A DNA stretch of 64,000 nucleotides from Bryopsis sp. KO-2023 (taxonomy: Eukaryota; Chlorophyta; Ulvophyceae; Bryopsidales; Bryopsidaceae). The notes below the pieces were generated by a model. The model made no database searches, had not been told where the DNA came from, and saw only the letters and a program-made list of their open reading frames with translations. Location of the stretch: positions 3,286,001 through 3,350,000 of the forward strand of contig BSYQ01000010.1 of the NCBI GenBank assembly GCA_030272585.1, written 5' to 3'. The position numbers were made by a program, and so were the translations under genes. Positions 60,619-64,000 of this stretch are shown here, one piece after another; the stretch's first letter is position 1; each line of letters begins with the position of its first letter.

Positions 60619-61436
60619 CACAAAAATACAACATTTGTTTTTTCGTTGCCCCCCCCCCTCCCCTATAAAGGATTTGTTCACACCACATCCCTTTGCTTGA
60701 ACTTTCTGAATTTCAAACATAGGGCAGATGTTCAACTTTTGTGATAGATTAGTTCTAACCACTGCCCCCCCCACCGCCACCTCCTTTCCATAAAAAAGGA
60801 GACATGGGGGCATCGTTTGATTGACATCTGGCATTTGTGGATCTAGTCTGTTTGCACGAAGATGTTTCTTTCAATTTTAAAATCAACCGGGCAAATGTTC
60901 AAGAGAGATATTTGCCCAATTATGAGTAGTTTTTCTTTGTTTTACGTTGCACTAACCCCTAAATCCTTAACGCAATCAGAGAACACCCGGATGAGTGTTA
61001 CACGAATACATCAATTATGGAATCACAGTTTTCCATTTTGGCCAAAACGCATTGTTGCATCCATATGGCATGTGAGGCATCATTTGGTGTGCCATCTGCT
61101 GCTTTTTTCGCTTGTCCATGTTTTCTTCACAGTTTCCATCCCTGATGGCTTCACATCCAAGCAATCAAACTGAAGTCGATGTTTGTGAATCCATCTGACA
61201 CCACCACTAGAAAATTGCAACCATCCCCAACATGGTGGAAACACACACCCAATAAGACTGCACGATGGAAAAAAACACGAAAAACACCATTGCCAAGACA
61301 AAATCGATGCGGATGTCAATTTCCGTCCAATCACCCCTCCCCTTCTGCTCGACGAATCCAACCAGAAAGCCATCACCCATCCACCGACACACAAAACCCG
61401 CTCTCCTCTATAAAAAAGAACTCACCCCCTGAAAAC
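60619..61436. other. Intergenic spacer
   Basis: 818 bp with a C-tract (60648-60662) and no supported gene. Could contain 5' exons of the next gene, but none was identified. Confidence 0.4.
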
Positions 61437-62731
61437 ATGCCTTCTCATTTGTTATCGTCCCTGTTGGTGACCTACTCGCTCACAGATCGCGACCATTATG
61501 GCATTCGAGCGGTTGTCCCACGAGCAGTACCTCTGTCACCCGATTTCCATCCAAAAGTCACGGAGTACAGGACTGTGGTAGGTTTCCTCTCCAATTTTGC
61601 TTCACCTCAAAAAAGGGTGGAATGATGTTGTGCTGATGGATTCAAGTTTTGATTTGCTTGACATCACAGTGGTTAAATGCTCCAGCTTTGAAATCAAGTC
61701 GGATGACGGTGATCATTTCTGGATGTCTGGCTGGCATGCATTCACCTGGATTAGAGCAAAGTTGAAAGACCTCCGGTGCTTGATTTAACTGCTTTTATCG
61801 ATATTCGGTTGTGTTGGATCTTGATTTTTTTCTTGGGTTGGGTTAAGGTGCCATGGTGGGTTCATGAGGTTGAGCTAGATACACCTCATGCGTCCGGAGC
61901 CCGAGTAGAAGTCACTGGAAATCGATGCTTAAAGAAAGGTGTTCGTCGGGGCTGCTCATAACAGCTGTGATTCAAAAATCTGCCACGTATTTAAATTGTG
62001 ATTTCAATTTTTTTAAACATTTACGGGCAAAATATGAGAGGGGTGGTTCTCACCTTCCCCGATATATTTTTTTTTATTTTCATTTTTTAAAGGTTCTAAC
62101 ATTTGAATATTGTTTGTGTTTTTTTTTTTCGCTTTTCAAGGATGGAACGTTGTGAAAGTGGTGGTACGTTCGCCAGACAGTAGGCAAACCCTTCAATACA
62201 CCTTAATGGTGAAGCGACAGAGCGGTAGGCAGAAGAAGAAGGAAAAAAATAATAAATTCGTTCATGGTCAAATTTTTAAAATAAAAACGTAGCTGACACT
62301 GAACATTTCACTGCTGTGGAGCATCTATGTCAAGTATACCACCCAAAGTCTGCAACCCAAATGGGTGCTCTTTGTTAGGCCTTTCCCATGCAAAAAATTC
62401 CCCAAAATAAATTCAATCTTGTACTTTCAATGCATATATGTACAAATATTTCCCTTAAAAAAAAAATACATTTCTTCACTTTGCGTCTGGTCAAAATCAA
62501 AACATTTAATTCAGAGTTAGTATCAGAGTTCGTGTTTGTATTCCAGAGGGGGGTGTTCTCCGAAGATTTGGTTTCCTGGGTGTGGCCTCTGCCTTTTTCG
62601 TCACCGGATTACTAATCTTAACAAGGAGAAGAGCTTCGATACCGTCCCCTTCCCCTGCCACCCCCAGCTCCTCCGATTCAAAAGGAATAAAAATGCTGTT
62701 TCACTCAGTCAGATCCCTTGGAAAACTTTGA
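61437..62731 (+). CDS. Single-pass membrane protein with cadherin-like beta-sandwich domain (at least 166 aa)
   Basis: Exons 61437-61577, 61848-61938, 62141-62224 and 62547-62731, phases consistent (501 nt). Joined exons give the pattern of a cadherin-like beta-sandwich (PF12733-type) domain: LSPDFHPKVTEYRTV, VPWWVHEVEL, GARVEVTGN, GWNVVKVVVRSPDS and LQYTLMVKR. The last exon encodes one membrane helix (FLGVASAFFVTGLLIL) followed by RRR and a Ser/Pro-rich cytoplasmic tail. That is the layout of a type I surface protein, but no signal peptide is seen, so the 5' end is probably missing. 61437 is simply the first ATG of exon 1. Function unknown; such domains are common in extracellular and cell-wall-associated proteins. 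The neighbouring polymerase is unlikely to be related. Confidence 0.6.
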
Positions 62732-64000
62732 TGGGGGGTCATACCTTGATTGGAAACAGTTCATGTCAAAACTTGCATCTTTGTTTATGTTTGTGTGTGT
62801 GTGTTTTGTTTTTTTGCGCTTTATCCATGAAATATCCTGGAATATTAGAATATCAGCGATGGAAAATTCATGTGATGAAATTCACATGTCGGTTTGTGTT
62901 TTAGCTGAACACCGGCAGCTCTGGGTCTTTTTTCTTACATATATTATTTGTTCTTTTTTTTTTCGTTTGGCTTGCATTTGTGCCAGATATATTCACCTTG
63001 AGAAGAAAAAAAAAGGAGGAGAATCGTGTTGAGATTTACAAGAAATTGCGGGTATGCCTGAGAGGGGTGAAAATGAACAGGGAAAGACTGAAAAAGGGTT
63101 TTTTTTTTGGTGCTTGTATGCTTAAATCCATTGATTTATTGATTCGTTCAAACCACAGTCTCCACTATGCTGCCTGTGGTTTTCGTCTTCCGTAAAAATC
63201 ACAAACGGGTTAGTTTCGTTGGCTTAACTCTGTTTGCTCAAGGATCGGGTGTGTGTGTTTTTTTTTGGCAGAATGGTTGATCCACTTGTGCACCTGATGG
63301 CTTGTTGAGAAATGTAATGAGGAAATGTTTTATTTTATTTGGGTGTTGTGAATCGTTTCTGATGAGCGGTGGCAATTGCATGTGCAATCTATGATAACGA
63401 AAAAGAATTCACAGGGCTTATTTGAGAAGACCTATCAACTGGATCTTTTTCCCACGAGGCTTGCTTCCCCAAATTGTTTGCAAAGGGGTGCCTTTTATGG
63501 TGTTGGAATTTCATGTCCGATTCTGGTGAAGCTGCTTGGCAACTGTTTGTCTTTCTGAAAGAGGAAAACAGCGATCCATAGGAAAATGGGTGGGCAATCC
63601 CTGCTATAGCTGCTTCCGCTCCCCAATGAATTTGAAAAAAACTACTGCATGTGGTTCAGTTTGGCGTTTCAGTTTGGCGTTGTTCAGAACCATTGTCATC
63701 CTGGCATTGCTCACCAGGACTGCTCCACTGTAATTGATGGAGGCGCTTGCACCATATGTGTATGATTTGACACGAAAAGGAATTCAAGCATTATCTTGGA
63801 GGCTCTGGGAACTTTGTTAATCTTTGTTTTTCGCCATCCAAAATTGAGAAGGCTGATCTCTCATCTTGAAGCAGACATAAAAGGAAATTAAACTGCCACA
63901 CATGAAGCCCAACATGAGGACATCACAGAGCTAGGGAACAGAACCAGTGGCATAAGAGTGAATGGCACATTAAATGTTTCACCAAATTGAATCAATTTGT
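62732..64000. other. Unresolved right edge
   Basis: Mostly T-rich sequence. A short basic stretch at 62983-63090 (RVEIYKKLRVCLRG) follows a possible acceptor and could be an exon of a gene extending beyond the window, but no second exon was found. Nothing else is supported. Confidence 0.35.

Noticed and set aside
60889..60917. 8-bp inverted repeat (GGGCAAAT/ATTTGCCC)
   Set aside because: Too short to distinguish from chance in 64 kb.
61671..61760. Possible exon of the cadherin-like gene after an acceptor at 61670
   Set aside because: The reading does not fit the beta-sandwich pattern, and skipping it joins two exons that do, in phase.
1..64000. Bacterial origin, operons, CRISPR arrays, insertion sequences, rRNA or tRNA genes
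   Set aside because: Genes are split by GT-AG introns and no regularly spaced repeat array or rRNA was seen. tRNA genes were not systematically searchable by eye, so absence is not proven.

Overview
This is nuclear DNA of an intron-rich eukaryote, most likely a photosynthetic member of the green lineage (green or streptophyte alga). That assignment is inference. It rests on a plastid-type pyruvate kinase alpha sequence (NVARLNMCH signature), a plant-style MurE homologue with an N-terminal presequence and acidic extension, a plant-type xylose-like sugar transporter, and a 2.4 kb-codon homomeric acetyl-CoA carboxylase (ACCase). Genes carry many short GT-AG introns (about 80-500 bp). Intergenic DNA and introns are full of homopolymer tracts.

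Layout, left to right: 93-2415 (-) 3'-truncated M28 metallopeptidase of the ER type; 4116-6987 (+) MFS sugar transporter (7 exons, 503 aa); 9085-10972 (+) coiled-coil RING protein; about 11.0-15.9 kb low-complexity gene desert; 15943-22550 apparently intact tyrosine-recombinase retrotransposon (DIRS order, PAT/Ngaro-like split direct repeats A1-ORF-B1-A2-B2); 23196-24546 (-) mTERF-like helical protein, divergent from 24918-26159 (+) unknown multi-pass membrane protein; 28454-32135 (-) membrane-anchored coiled-coil protein; 32720-33148 a pogo/mariner-like MITE; 34256-38100 (-) plastid pyruvate kinase alpha relic with several independent lesions; 38784-50554 (+) ACCase (25 exons, 2365 aa, no frameshift); 51370-56461 (-) MurE-like protein (9 exons, 784 aa), tail-to-tail with ACCase; 56784-60618 (+) DNA polymerase X with FHA + BRCT + Pol-beta-like domains (8 exons, 775 aa); 61437-62731 (+) single-pass membrane protein with a cadherin-like beta-sandwich; the last 1.3 kb is unresolved.

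Functional links: pyruvate kinase (making pyruvate for plastid acetyl-CoA) and ACCase (making malonyl-CoA) sit head-to-head about 0.7 kb apart, but the pyruvate kinase copy looks dead. MurE and the polymerase are also head-to-head (about 0.3 kb). The most interesting items are the FHA-BRCT-PolX architecture, the single-ORF retroelement with identical split repeats, and the contrast between the broken pyruvate kinase and the flawless 7.1 kb ACCase reading frame. Exon coordinates were read by hand from splice motifs, phase continuity and family similarity; none was checked by alignment.
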